From Mactra quadrangularis (Eukaryota > Mollusca > Bivalvia > Venerida > Mactridae): a stretch of 64,000 nucleotides of DNA. The stretch is from assembly GCA_025267735.1 (NCBI GenBank), contig CM046304.1, positions 14,632,001 through 14,696,000 of the forward strand. The letters are read 5' to 3'. Below are positions 50,901 through 61,359 of this stretch, piece after piece. The translations under genes were made by a program, and so were the position numbers. Under the pieces are notes generated by a model. The model saw only the letters and a list, made by a program, of their open reading frames with translations, was not told the DNA's origin and did not search any database. Numbering within the stretch: position 1 is the stretch's first letter; every line of letters begins with the position of its first letter.

Positions 50901-53900
50901 CAGTGCAATTTTCCCCTCATATTGTATGTTTTATGTGTGTGATAAGACGGAAAATATCATCAAGCTCCTGTGATAAAATTGAAAATAAAATAGTGTAATC
51001 ATGTGTTGTGATGAATTATCAAATTTACATTTTGGATATACTTTTTGTGTGCTTCACTCTAAGACATTGTAAAATGTTATATGGACATTCTATAACATCA
51101 TTTGGAATTATGAAAAAAGAACTTTAAATATGTGTTTGGACTGACGTTCGTAAGGCCATTTCAAGGTTAGGATAAACGTTTTCATTTCTTTCTAAATGTC
51201 TAATTTGTTGAGTTTTTTTCATATTTTCACTGTCACATCTATACACATAATGCATCACTTACAAAATATATCAAAATTATTTGGAATTTATGGATATTTT
51301 GATATAAGTAGTTACCCACCCTCCTTGATAGATTTTTTCAATTTCAACAAATGATAAACCCTTAAGATTATTATACATGTGTACATAAATATGGATAACT
51401 TATAAAATACACGATCTCGACCGAACTGAAAATTAATGGAAATTACTGCATTGCAGGGATGGGTCGAGTACTGGATTCCAGTACTCGAGTAGTACTTGAG
51501 TATTTCAAATTTTGTACTCGTACTTATGAGTAATGAGTACTGGTTTTTCTTCAGTACTCGAGTAGTACTCGAGTATTACTTAAGTACTCATGAGTATTTT
51601 TTAGTACCAGATTGTTTTGCATGAGCATATAAAAGATTTTTAGAATAAATAAAAGAGACTAATTTTATTTATCTATTCAATTAAACATCAAATCAAGCTT
51701 CAAATTCAACTTTAAACAAGACAGTCAAAATGTTGCTGTAAACATTTTATGCAACAGTGTATATTTTTGGACAGTTTTATTGCCGTTTCAGGCCTATATT
51801 CTCAATCTAAATTCGAATCTTTTTTCCCCACATTTCAATTTCAGGACAACATTGTAAATATCAAATTAATAAAAACAAATGTATGAATAAAGTCAAATCA
51901 TGAACTAAGATTAATGTAGGTCTTATAAATTTGATATATGAAAACCAACTGCATAATCACACTATTGAATATGTAATATAGAAATAGGCATTTAATCAAA
52001 TGAAGAAGTTTAAGTTTAAATCCAAATTAAACTTAAACAAAAGATTTTTGAAAAAAGGACAGCTGATAGTATGTTTCAGCTTAAAATAATTGCGTTATCT
52101 TTATTTAGTTAAATAACTAACTTAATGAAAAACAAAACTAAAATCTTTGTTGAATTAGCTATTGTTATAAAATTTGTATGACATTTCATCTCAATTTATA
52201 TCAAAACATTGTGCAGGGTTTTTTCACCACAAAAGTGACTGTTTCAGAGAATGTAATTGTCTTGTCATTCACTTAAAAAATTATGAGTGATGCTTATAAC
52301 TAGATGATGATTTATAAGCTATATGAGGAACAAACTGTGACAAACATTGTTTTCACAATTTATGAAGAGGTATAAACTGCAAAAAGGTGTCAGATATCCC
52401 TTTGATATGCATAACAATAGCTACCTATAAAACTTGTTATCATATAACCAATTACTATGCATTATCATTTCTAAAGTAGTTTTACAGAAAAATCAATCAA
52501 GAATGTAACTTGATAGAAATAAGATGGCCAGTACTCAGAAATACTCACGAGTATCGAGTACTGCTAGTTCAGTACTTGAGTAAGTACGAGTACGAGTACA
52601 ATTTATTTCCCTGAGTACTGAGTACAGGCGAGTACTGGAAAAAGTGGTACTTGTACTCATAATACTCGAGTACAAGTACGAGTACCCCATCCCTGCTGCA
52701 TTGTATCTTAGGTGGGTCGTGGAACAAGTTCTTACAATATAGTATTCATTATCGAGTCTGCTCCCTGATACCCCAGTACCGAGCTTGTAGCATAATAAAA
52801 CAACGAGGTATAAGGATAATGTACCAAAATGCTATCCTATGATAAACAATCAGACGTCGTAACAGGTCGACCACGCATGCTCCTTATCGATGTTATTTTT
52901 GTCGACATTACAAGGCTAAGTATATTGTCTTGTTTGATTTAAAGGAGGCAATTAGTTGACTCCTGACAAAAGATTTCAATATCATTATGTAGTCAACTTA
53001 ACGGACATTATTAATAATTATTTATAATAAACGGGTTGGTAAGTTCAACCACTTTTTAAATACTCGTTTTTCAATATAATATGACAACTTGTTTTTCTGA
53101 CGAAATCTTCAAATTAATATGACGAATGCAAGTAATTTGTCTATTTGAACATTATTGTTTGCTTGTTAAACATTATTTTCTTTCCTTACCAATAATTCAA
53201 AGTATCGTACTATATTTTATGATAAAATTAATATAACTAGACATTTTATTACATTTCGGGATTTGATTACAAATTGCGTTTGTATGTTCAATTACTTTTG
53301 TAATAACCCGTTTTGTAATAATTAAAACAATTCGGGCTTTTATTACAAAACGGGTTGTAACAAACTTTAAACCTCGTTTTTCACAAAAAATCTTTTGGCA
53401 AGTGTGGTTCTTACACCCACTGGGTCTCGTGTTTATCTGAAAATACTTTTCATGTTGTTTTCATGTTTGTAATATTGTCATAAAACATGTCACGAAAATA
53501 AAAAATAAAATACTTACTTACTTACTAACTTACAGCTAGCAACTAAAAAAATCACAAGTGTGAAAAATGCGTTAGTACCAAAAAACTCAAATTTTTCAAA
53601 ACTTTTTACGTCACATTTGAAGTTGTGAAAAATGCGTTTCTATGCTCGTATGAAATTTGTATGCTAACGTGTTTTTCACACAAGTTGTGAAAAATGCGTA
53701 CGCGTTTTTCACAAGTTGTGAAAAACACGGGTTGTGAAAAATGAGGTTCAACAATGCTCCTTATCGATGTTATTTTTGTCGACATTACAAGGCTAAGTAT
53801 ATTGTCTTGTTTGATTTAAATGAGTCAATTAGTTGACTCCTGACAAAAGATTTCAATATCATTATGTAGCCAACTTAACGGACATTATGTTTGTTAATTT

Positions 53901-56900
53901 GCATATGTGCATACTGTTCTGTCAAATACTGATTTTAATCAATTTATCATGAAAAGATTATCAACTAGTTTTATGCACACGTCAAATGTGCCATCCGATT
54001 TGAAAAACTCAACGAAATGATGTTGTTAAACCCGACAATAGCGGCGTTTTTTTCTTTCAACTAGGGCGACATCAACACCCACAGTATAGATTGTATGCTG
54101 ACAGATTGGCAACATTTGAAAACTGGCCTCCAACACCAGGTCAACAACCAGTACACCTGGCACAAGCAGGATTATTTTACACAGGTATAGTTATAATACA
54201 TAATAACTCTTGGTGCCTACTGCTAAATTATGTTGTTTTTTAACTTACGGAGGGGAGAAGTTTGTATGCGATTATTTCCTTTTATTGAATGAATAATGTT
54301 TATTGTGTGACGTAACCGCTATGAGGTGTTTGGTAATTGGGCTAGAGACGTGGGTATCAAAAGTCATTATTTCGAATAAACTTTACTTCTTGTTTTACTT
54401 CCCCATCGATTGTCCGTAAATATGAAACGATTAAAGAAGGAAGATTTTAATGATGTATTCAAGTATCTATGATAATGAGCACTTAGTATGCCTGAAAACG
54501 TTTGGCTTTAGTATAAATGAAGTCATATTTCATAGATAACAACTAAAAGGAAACGAAATCCCCATGTACAACAATTGCTAGAAAGAAATGCCCTTGTATG
54601 TTTAATAAACAGATACCCTTCTACATACGGAAGCCCTGAAGGGACAAAGTGATAGACATAATTTCACTTAATACATGACAGACCTAGATAGAATTTTTTT
54701 AACATACGAAGATGGCAAATACTACAAAACAATAACAAATTGTACATTTATTAATAATGAATAACCCCATCAATGGACGGGACATGTTGATGATATCACA
54801 AAAGAAATCCAGATTACCCATTTTTCCATTGGTGTCCTCAACCTATTAACTTGAAGTCCCCAAGCTACTTCCTTGGTGTATACTTTCCAAGTTTAAACAC
54901 AACTATAGAACAGTTTGTTAAATAATAACAAATAAGTAATGATAACTACGATATATTATTGGTATCAAAAATGTCTCTTCCGGGTCTCCGTAGTTTCGGG
55001 ACTTTCAAAAGTTACATTACAATTACATTACGTAAAGAAAAGGACATTTACATTTTGTTTCAACATTATGTTAACAAATTCCTTACATGGTATTTGAACC
55101 AAGAATTTAAATTGCTATTTTATTTCTACTTGTTCATTTTATTTGACTGTCAGTGAAGCATTCCGCTGATTTAAATACTCATACTTGATCGATATCCCTA
55201 TACATAGATGCTAATGTCAATTTTCATCGATGTTTAGTACAGAAGAACAGTAGGGAGTATGAACTGGGATAATGAAACAAACTATATAAATGCATGTAAA
55301 CTCCTACTATAAGCATTTAACCAGTACTATATACAAATGTTCCACATCTGTCCTGCTAGTGTGGTAGACTGGTCGTAATCAAAACGCTGAAAGCTCAGTC
55401 CGAACATGTGTTCAACAGGGTAAAACAAGATACAACTGTCGATATGAATCAAAATACTATCGACATTATAAACAATAAGACTATTTTTCATGCGTATGTG
55501 TTAGCATGACTTAATATCATAGCGTTTAATCTGACAGTGCATGACCGAATGTATTTGTTCGCGAAATTTTTGTTATACATGTACGTCTCAAAAGTTATGA
55601 TTTGACATATTTCACACACCCTTCAACACCATTAACTGTTTGCATGCTTAATATGTATCACTTATATAAAATGCATGTCCATGTTAAACAGTATATGTAT
55701 TATTATATATATCCTTTACCAAGGAATTGATGATCTTGTCAGATGCTTTTCGTGTGATGTTGGCTTAAGACAATGGGAAACAGACGATAACCCATGGATT
55801 GAACATTGTCGTTGGTTCCCTACTTGCCCATATGCAATAGAGGTTAAAGGCGAAGATTTTATCAACATGGTCCTTTCTGCATCAGCGGAGATGATTGGGG
55901 TAATGTTGTTTTAGTCAAAATCGAAAATTCCGTTTTAATTCGGTTTCCAAATCAAGGTCAGTTGGGACCGAAAGTTCGATTTCACTTAAAGCACTACTAA
56001 TTTCCTTGGGCAAGAAATGTACATATAGTTATTCCATGCCACCCGTGTGTAAAAGGAAAGTAAATCCAACAGCGAACCGACTTGCGACGTATGCGTTGAT
56101 TGCATACTTAGTTTTAAGTCATTCTGTATGTGACAGTGTTGTGTTGATTTTACTTCTGTCATTACCCTTCTTTAATTACCCATTTTTTAATTTAAATTGT
56201 ATTTTAAATTGTACCAATATACAATGATTTAATCTAAGTCACATATAATGATTCAGGTTCTACATGGGGTTTTCAGTTGCTTCATTAAAAAAACTGAATT
56301 CACAATTTGTCGTTGAAATTCCAAACTGACATATTTAGATTATGAGCATTTTCATAGTTTGGAAAAACATTTTGAAGTTACAGACGGTAACTATAAAGCA
56401 TGGCGTAAGTTTTTCTGGAATGGAATATCTCTTTATATTGATTTGTTCTATATGGGTTATAACTCGACTTACAGTCGTGTAGAGCATAATAAACGAACAC
56501 AACCGTACCATACACTCAATATTTCCAAAAATAGACATACTTTCCTCTGGAACAATAGCGACAAAACATATGTACATTTTATTTGTTTTACCTTATATGT
56601 AGACTGTAGGAGGAGCTGATGTTCAGGGCTCCTCTCCACCTGCACATATGTTGACTAAACAAAGTCCTAAAGTAAAAGTCATATTAGATGAACATAGAGA
56701 AACTGTAGTTAACATGATGGGATTTGATGAAGACGAATTTGTAGAAGCTGTGTTGGAACTGAAAAGGCGCAGTAAGATTTTAATAACTATTATGGAAAAT
56801 CTCTCACAATGCGCCTGGTACAAAATTATTTGGGTCGCTTTATTTGTACACAGAGATTTCACTTTGTTTGCGACTATCAGCCCTAATAGTATATATCCAT

Positions 56901-58048
56901 CATAAAATGTGAAAAATGGCAGCATGTAGAACTTCCGTTATCTTAATATATTAAAAGCACAAAAATTAAACTTAGTATCTATTATACAAGGGTATTGAAC
57001 TTCTATTACCGACTTGTCCGATTCACACATTTTAATTACTTACAAAAAGTAAAGTATTTACAAGTAAATATATAGCCCATTTATCCGAAAACAAGTAAAA
57101 CTTTTTGGCTATAAATACACTTAAGTTTCAGCCCTGAACAAAATTTAGCCTAACTGGGAGTGGATCACCCATTTAATGATATTTTACTTCATTCAGATGA
57201 TAACACAACTGTTGAAGATATACTTGAAGTTATTAAAACAATCAAAGATAGAAAAGTTAAAGAGGAAGAGTTTAAAACACTGGAAGAAGGTTAGGATAAT
57301 TTATTACAACGCGCTTATTGAATTCAATGTTGACATTTTGAAAATATATTTTTTTATTCCATTACTTTTGTAAGTCTTCAGCTGTGTTCTTTATACATTA
57401 TTTCAGCCGGAAAATGTCAGTTATATCCTATATTTCTAGATTATATCTCTAGTTTCATTATCCTGGTTATAGCTCTTTCATATTGTCCTCAAGACTATAG
57501 CATACAGGTTTTGATATAACTACAAATTGCTTACCTAAACAGCAACTTTGCTCAATTTTTGAAAACAATCATGATTGAATTTCAAATGAAAGAAAAATAG
57601 ACTTTAATACTTTTTTCGTATAATTTACGACCATCATATTTTTTAAAGTTTTTTTTTCAAAAGTTAAAATCACTAACTTCATAACGTGATATCAAAATAC
57701 ATGTACATATTTTTGTATAATTTTGAAGCCCCAAATAGACTCAACAAACTGAGGGATTTTTTAATTTATGCAAATTGTCAAGTAATGGTTTGGTAACTAT
57801 CATGGCCTCAGGTCATCATGAACAAGATTAACTAGACATGTATACTTTTGTTACTTTCAGAAAACCCATACGAACTTAATAGAAGATTAAAAAACTTCCT
57901 AGTTTGTTGCGTTTGTGGAACTGAAGCAAATGCGCTGTTTCTGCCTTGTTGCCATCACAATACATGCGTAACATGTGCTGAAGTGATGACAAAATGTCCA
58001 CGATGTAAAAGACCCATAAAACAAAGCATCAAAACATATTTGAAATAA
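38023..58048 (+). CDS. IAP gene 2: two-BIR, UBA-like, RING inhibitor-of-apoptosis protein (8 coding exons, 616 aa)
   Basis: Joined exons 38023-38935, 49525-49676, 50350-50389, 54065-54184, 55724-55899, 56603-56771, 57197-57289 and 57861-58048 give one 616-residue frame. Domains: unrecognised residues 1-275; BIR1 about 280-345 (C312, C315, H332, C339); BIR2 about 375-450 (C416, C419, H436, C443); UBA-like about 498-524 with an MGF loop; RING 570-603 (C570, C573, C584, H586, C590, C593, C600, C603). It is a tandem paralogue of gene 1, with the same exon order and phases. Expected role as in gene 1: cytosolic E3 ligase that binds IAP-binding-motif proteins through BIR2. Intron 1 (10.6 kb) and intron 3 (3.7 kb) are swollen by mobile elements, and intron 1 starts with GC. 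The start is the ATG at 38023 (A at -3, G at +4); the frame stays open to 37969, so an upstream exon could extend the N terminus. Confidence 0.88.
39079..39355. mobile_element. MITE in intron 1 of IAP gene 2
   Basis: The ends tatagtggcatatttctgcc and ggcaaaaatatgccaccata are inverted. An inner inverted pair (aataaataaaagatcatta / gatcttttatttatt) and many ttaactagtta words lie between. Relatives occur near 13458-13545 and 50185-50275, where one end keeps ttatctggcggcagaaatac. Confidence 0.65.
39356..40909. other. Intron 1 of IAP gene 2, part with nothing recognised
   Basis: AT-rich intronic sequence without coding or repeat structure that I can identify. Confidence 0.4.
40910..41072 (+). repeat. 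Dispersed repeat R, left half, split by the insertion at 41073-47942
   Basis: Matches 59225-59387 (acaaacggtctgactgac, acgccg(c/a)gcatcatgggt, tgtgtctactc). The right half resumes at 47943. Confidence 0.8.
41073..41233 (+). repeat. Split direct repeat A1
   Basis: 161 bp, from AATAAATGAATTTATCC to GTTAGAGAATTA, identical to A2. Confidence 0.92.
41237..41540 (+). pseudogene. Coding-like relic inside the split-repeat element
   Basis: Two overlapping frames look coding-biased: about 41219-41333 (NGKTYTFLEHMVNQLG) and 41331-41540 (EKLLRRNLCEEIYFYADF to a stop at 41538). They would join by a one-base shift. No family is recognised. Confidence 0.3.
43320..43640 (+). repeat. Half copy of the foldback element
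   Basis: Follows the left arm of 35100-35660: ttaggtcatgcg, then aataagct, aaccctagatattggtgtgt, and tatacgctatgtttaca. The right arm is absent. It lies inside the split-repeat element. Confidence 0.6.
45018..45370 (+). repeat. 20-bp minisatellite in the split-repeat element
   Basis: Variants of GCCGAATGGCATGTTTTATA repeat about 17 times, degenerating into related gcc.aatg words as far as 45630. Confidence 0.85.
46011..46287 (+). repeat. Adjacent split direct repeats B1 and A2
   Basis: B1 (46011-46133) and A2 (46127-46287) meet at GGAAATAAATGAATTT. In Ngaro/PAT elements this fused B1A2 block corresponds to the junction of a circularised copy. Confidence 0.9.
47820..47942 (+). repeat. Split direct repeat B2
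   Basis: 123 bp, from ATACACAATGCAGGG to CTAGGAAATAAAT, identical to B1. It ends where repeat R resumes. Confidence 0.92.
47943..48270 (+). repeat. Dispersed repeat R, right half
   Basis: Matches 59394-59760: cgtgtttacatctgtcattc, tggatttatattcctgtagc, cttcatgcgccgcactatat and ctatttatagaatgc. Confidence 0.8.
48271..49524. other. Remainder of intron 1 of IAP gene 2
   Basis: No repeat or coding structure recognised before the branch/acceptor region of exon 2. Confidence 0.4.
49525..49676 (+). CDS. IAP gene 2, exon 2: second half of BIR1
   Basis: 152 nt, acceptor gtatcag, donor gtacga, phase 1 to 0. The frame gives DDLVRCFQCGIGL with ligands C312, C315, H332 and C339. The groove Trp is replaced by Ile (I322). 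Confidence 0.9.
50350..50389 (+). CDS. IAP gene 2, exon 3: short linker
   Basis: 40-nt exon, acceptor ttgtttag, donor gtaagt, phase 0 to 1. It is the only short exon found that bridges exons 2 and 4 in frame, and it matches the gene 1 linker exon in phase. Confidence 0.68.
50500..50690 (+). repeat. Intronic duplication, uninterrupted copy
   Basis: Resembles 51390-51453 joined to 52704-52795 (ttaatggaaattactgcatt, gtgggtcgtggaacaagtt, taccccagtaccgagct). It therefore represents the pre-insertion form of the site occupied by the element at 51454. Confidence 0.75.
50684..51200. repeat. Long inverted repeat in intron 3 of IAP gene 2
   Basis: Arms of about 190 bp (50684-50873 and 51003-51200). 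Paired blocks are cgaacgtcagtccaaacaca and its complement, tacaatgtctta.ggtga, and aaatgtaaatttgataattc. The loop is about 130 bp. Confidence 0.8.
51454..52695. mobile_element. hAT-like non-autonomous transposon B in intron 3 of IAP gene 2 (1242 bp)
   Basis: Ends CAGGGATGGG(T)CGAGTACTGG and, reverse complement, CAGGGATGGGGTACTCGTAC. The 8-bp target duplication CTGCATTG flanks both sides (51446-51453 and 52696-52703). The related uninterrupted site at about 50580 has one such sequence. Subterminal gtactcgagta words are abundant. No transposase is visible. Confidence 0.9.
52877..53888. mobile_element. 742-bp insertion between 135-bp direct repeats
   Basis: 52877-53011 and 53754-53888 are nearly identical (atgctccttatcgatgttat to ttaacggacattat). 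The interior ends in repeated TTGTGAAAAATGCG words, including a near-perfect palindrome centred on CGTACG around 53697-53702, and begins with aaacgggttggtaagttcaa. It lies in intron 3 of gene 2. Confidence 0.6.
54065..54184 (+). CDS. IAP gene 2, exon 4: first half of BIR2
   Basis: Acceptor caactag, donor gtatag, phase 1 to 1. It codes RLATFENWPP and ends AGLFYTG, the canonical first half of a BIR. Confidence 0.92.
54185..55723. other. Intron 4 of IAP gene 2, nothing else recognised
   Basis: Splits BIR2. AT-rich; the open frame at 54959-55156 has no domain features. Confidence 0.5.
55724..55899 (+). CDS. IAP gene 2, exon 5: second half of BIR2
   Basis: Acceptor accaag, donor gtaatg, phase 1 to 0. 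It codes DDLVRCFSCDVGL, then QWETDDNPWIEH and RWFPTC, the classic zinc and groove signature of a peptide-binding BIR. Confidence 0.92.
56603..56771 (+). CDS. IAP gene 2, exon 6: UBA-like segment
   Basis: Acceptor tatgtag, donor gtaaga, phase 0 to 1. A second AG eight bases downstream could be an alternative acceptor but would break the phase. Residues 498-524 carry VVNMMGF and a following acidic helix, as in UBA domains. Confidence 0.85.
57197..57289 (+). CDS. IAP gene 2, exon 7: charged coiled-coil-like linker
   Basis: 93 nt, acceptor cattcag, donor gttagg, phase 1 to 1. It codes a Lys/Glu-rich helix-prone segment between UBA and RING. Confidence 0.8.
57861..58048 (+). CDS. IAP gene 2, exon 8: C-terminal RING finger and stop
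   Basis: Acceptor actttcag. It codes residues 555-616 and ends TAA. All eight zinc ligands are present (C570, C573, C584, H586, C590, C593, C600, C603). Lys follows the final Cys instead of Arg, and the tail is IKTYLK rather than the usual VRTFLS. Confidence 0.93.
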
Positions 58049-58424
58049 TTCGATTGATTTAGCCTCCTATATTAATGCAGTAGCCGAAAACCATTAGTGT
58101 CTGCTAACATAGTGTGCGCTACGACACTAAAGGTACTCATTCACAGATTTCAACTTAAATATCAACTTTTATCTAAATTGTATGGAAACAAATTTGGATC
58201 AAGAAAGAGTGCTTCGATAGGACAATTTAGTGTAAATCGACATACAACTACAAATACTGGTGTTTCAAGCAGTAAAAATCTACCCCGTATGTCGCGATAT
58301 TTCAGTGCATTTTTGTGACTTTTATTGTATGTTTCTTGCAATCTTTAGGTCAGTTTATGCACATTCATCAACTATATACTGTAAACTATATATCTCTCTA
58401 TCTATCGCCTGGAGAGTACTTTAT

Positions 58425-58670
58425 TCCGTCACACAATTTAAAATGAGTCGCCCAATTGCAGACTGTGAATAATACCGCTGTTAAATTAGCATGCAAAACT
58501 TGTTCTAAAAATAGAAATTACGAAATCAAAATGTGATTAATAGTATTTTCGTCTAGATGAAAGCTACGCATTGATTGGTCGAAACAAAGTTCATCTCGAC
58601 GTGATCTTACACAGAGAAAGTAGAGATCCTGTACGACAACGCTCTACAGGATATCTGTTTACGGAGATTG
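58425..58670 (+). mobile_element. Mutator-like element, copy 4, 5'-truncated
   Basis: Matches about 6560-6805 (cgcccaattgcagactgtga, cgaaatcaaaatgtgattaa, catctcgacgtga, gtttacggagattg). The left end is lost. Confidence 0.75.
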
Positions 58671-58753
58671 GTTCTTTGTATTGTTTGTTTATGTAGAGTT
58701 TAGTTTTGTATGAACTTTACCATACAACACAATAGTTTTGTTTAATATGATAG
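58671..58753 (+). repeat. Left part of a repeat also present at 34590-34650
   Basis: Shares tttgtatgaactttacca and cacaatagttttgttta with 34590-34640. The sequence continues at 63668 after the large inverted-repeat element. Confidence 0.65.
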
Positions 58754-59224
58754 TCAGGGTGGAGAATCAAAACCAGTTCGTATCACTCAAAACGTAAACA
58801 AACGGACGCCATTTTGGAAAATTTCAGGTATTTTTTCTAATTTACTCTTTTATTCGTCCACTAATGAAAAAACGAAAATTACTATAACACGCTTCTCATT
58901 TTTCCGCTTCTAGTGATGTTTATTACCTACAGATTCAATTAGAATTTCAACAAGTTATCCCGGATATTGGAATCGAAGTGAGCAAAAATTGGATCGTATT
59001 TGACAGATGCGAGCTAGTTCAAATTCATACTTTAGCCTAGTTTATCACAAAAAAGCCTAGTTTGGACATAAAAATATAATTTTTGAAGAATGATGCGAAT
59101 TAACCTGTTCAGATTAATACAATGATACGAACCGGTTCAGATTTATGATATTTTACTTTTATACTTCATTTGCATACGTTCTTTGTCGATGTCTGTTTCA
59201 CGGCATTAATATTAAAAATAAATC

Positions 59225-59765
59225 GTCATTCTCTACACAAACGGTCTGACTGACATTTGAACGGAGACGCCGAGCATCATGGGTAAAACTGTTTATTTAC
59301 CTAAAAACACGTGGCAATGTTTACATTCTAGTAATTTCCCCTAACAAGTATACTCAACAAATAAGAGTATGTATTTTGTGTCTACTCAATAAAATTTTAC
59401 AATCCAACCAGGTTTCCTCATTAAATGTAACCAGTAATTAAATCTCCGTCGTAACGTGTTTACATCTGTCATTCTTTCCACATACATTTGAAATCGAAAG
59501 TATAATACACAGTTTAACTATGCATCTGTACCTTCCGATGTTTAAATGTACTTTGAATACATGGATTTATATTCCTGTAGCTATAATTGATAATTTATTT
59601 TAAATTTTAACAATGATTTTGTCAAAAACCAAAAAAGTCCATAGATTTTGTCTTCATGCGCCGCACTATATTCTGTTGCGTACTAAAACGCCGAAGTCTG
59701 GGAAGGTTGTGCGGATCAGTATACGGGTGATATCTTCACCATCTATTTATAGAATGCAATGTCGT
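59225..59765 (+). repeat. Dispersed repeat R, uninterrupted copy
   Basis: Collinear with 40910-41072 plus 47943-48270. The occupied site corresponds to AATAAA at 59388-59393. Confidence 0.8.
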
Positions 59766-61359
59766 TCATTTAAATGTCGAACAGAATTGTACCATAATTG
59801 TTTTAGGACCAAAATTAAAAATACACATGTTTTCCCTTTCTCGACCGACGACCAAAAAACCCGCCCACTCAAAAGTTTTTATTGTCGAAATCAGGATTTT
59901 TTTCAATACAATCTGGATGTAGGACTTTTAACAACGACTTTTTTCCGACCCGGCGTTCAAGCAGTGATTCATTTTGAACCGAGGACATGCGTTAATTGAT
60001 AAATGATAACGTGTTGGCAGTTAGTTTATACATAGAAGGTAAGTGATAATTAGCACCGAGTAATGACTGTTTTAGTAAAATTTGTCGTGATTTTTACATT
60101 TTTTTATATCTATGAATATCCATAAAATATCGTAATATTTACGGGCATATATTTTTTCATCCGAGTAAGAACAAAGCTCTAATTATAACGTCATTAAAAT
60201 TAATTTAATGTTAGTCGGCTCTGTGTCCATTCGAACTTATTGTTAATGTATATCAACTTCTTTGATGAATACCGCCGACCTTAATTATATAATGGTGGAC
60301 GATGTCTTTTTTATTGATTTAAGAGCTGTGTGGTCGATTGTAAGTGAATGAATTTATATTTATTGATAATTGATAGTATGATTATGAGCCGTTGCACCGT
60401 AACTTTAAGCCTGTTTCACCACAAAGAGTGAAATCATGCGATCCTAACAAATTCGATTTCGCCGTGAAAAAAAACGGCCGTGGGCTATTTCTTTTCGATT
60501 TTGGCAAAGAAATCGACCGCGAGATTTTGACTTTCGCCGAAAAATCGGCCGATCGTCTCGATTTCGCCAGATAAATCGGCTGATATTTTTTCAGATTTTG
60601 CTCAGATTTTTTTAATGCGCGTTATACCCGTAAAATTAAAGCAAACCTCAGCTGAAAACTACGTCCAAGCGATACAGCGTTCTGCAGTATGACATGAAAG
60701 GTTACTATCGAATATTACGAATTTTACAGTACATGTATATTATAAATTTTTGTGGCTAATATTTCAATAGAAATTTAAACCCACATCATTTTATGATGAT
60801 TTAGTAATATGTATATAATTGATCAAACCATTTACTTGACTATAAAGAGTAAATGGCTTCGTGAAATTTGACTTATGTCCATAATAATTTTGTATACGTG
60901 GCCGATCGTAATAATTTGTACTGTGGTGTGTGTAAAACAATTCCAAATTAATCCAAGTTAAGTAATGTATATAGAAATAAAAAAAATGTTATCATTTAGA
61001 AATAAACAAGCTAAATTGGTTAATACTTCACAATGACAGATAATGACTCAGTCTGCAATTTATCATGAAATCATGTTTTAACATTAAAAATGATTCACAA
61101 AACTTATTTACAAATGAATGTGATAATATTAATATAAAATATACCAAGTCATTGAGACTACACAATAATATTGAATGAAAAATGATTGTTTAAAATTATG
61201 CATTATTTGAAGGACATGCTTTAGCGACCAAAATCTCCAGATTCGTTGTTTTTTTTGGGTGGGACTCATTGTTCCAAAATATGTCCCATGGACTAATGTT
61301 TTCCAACTTCAAAATAAATCACTGCGCAAGAAAAATGTGATGTTGGTCAGTGTTTTTCA
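59766..61359. other. Interior of the inverted-repeat element; no gene seen
   Basis: AT-rich. A cluster of aaatcggccga-like words lies at about 60450-60590. No transposase motif is visible in any frame. Confidence 0.4.

Noticed and set aside
55900..56602. Additional exons from the ORFs at 56006-56227 and 56359-56619
   Set aside because: Exon 5 joins exon 6 directly in phase; these frames show no domain and no suitable splice pairs.
59613..59999. 128-codon ORF as a gene
   Set aside because: It lies across repeat R, whose other copy (47943-48270) does not keep the frame open.
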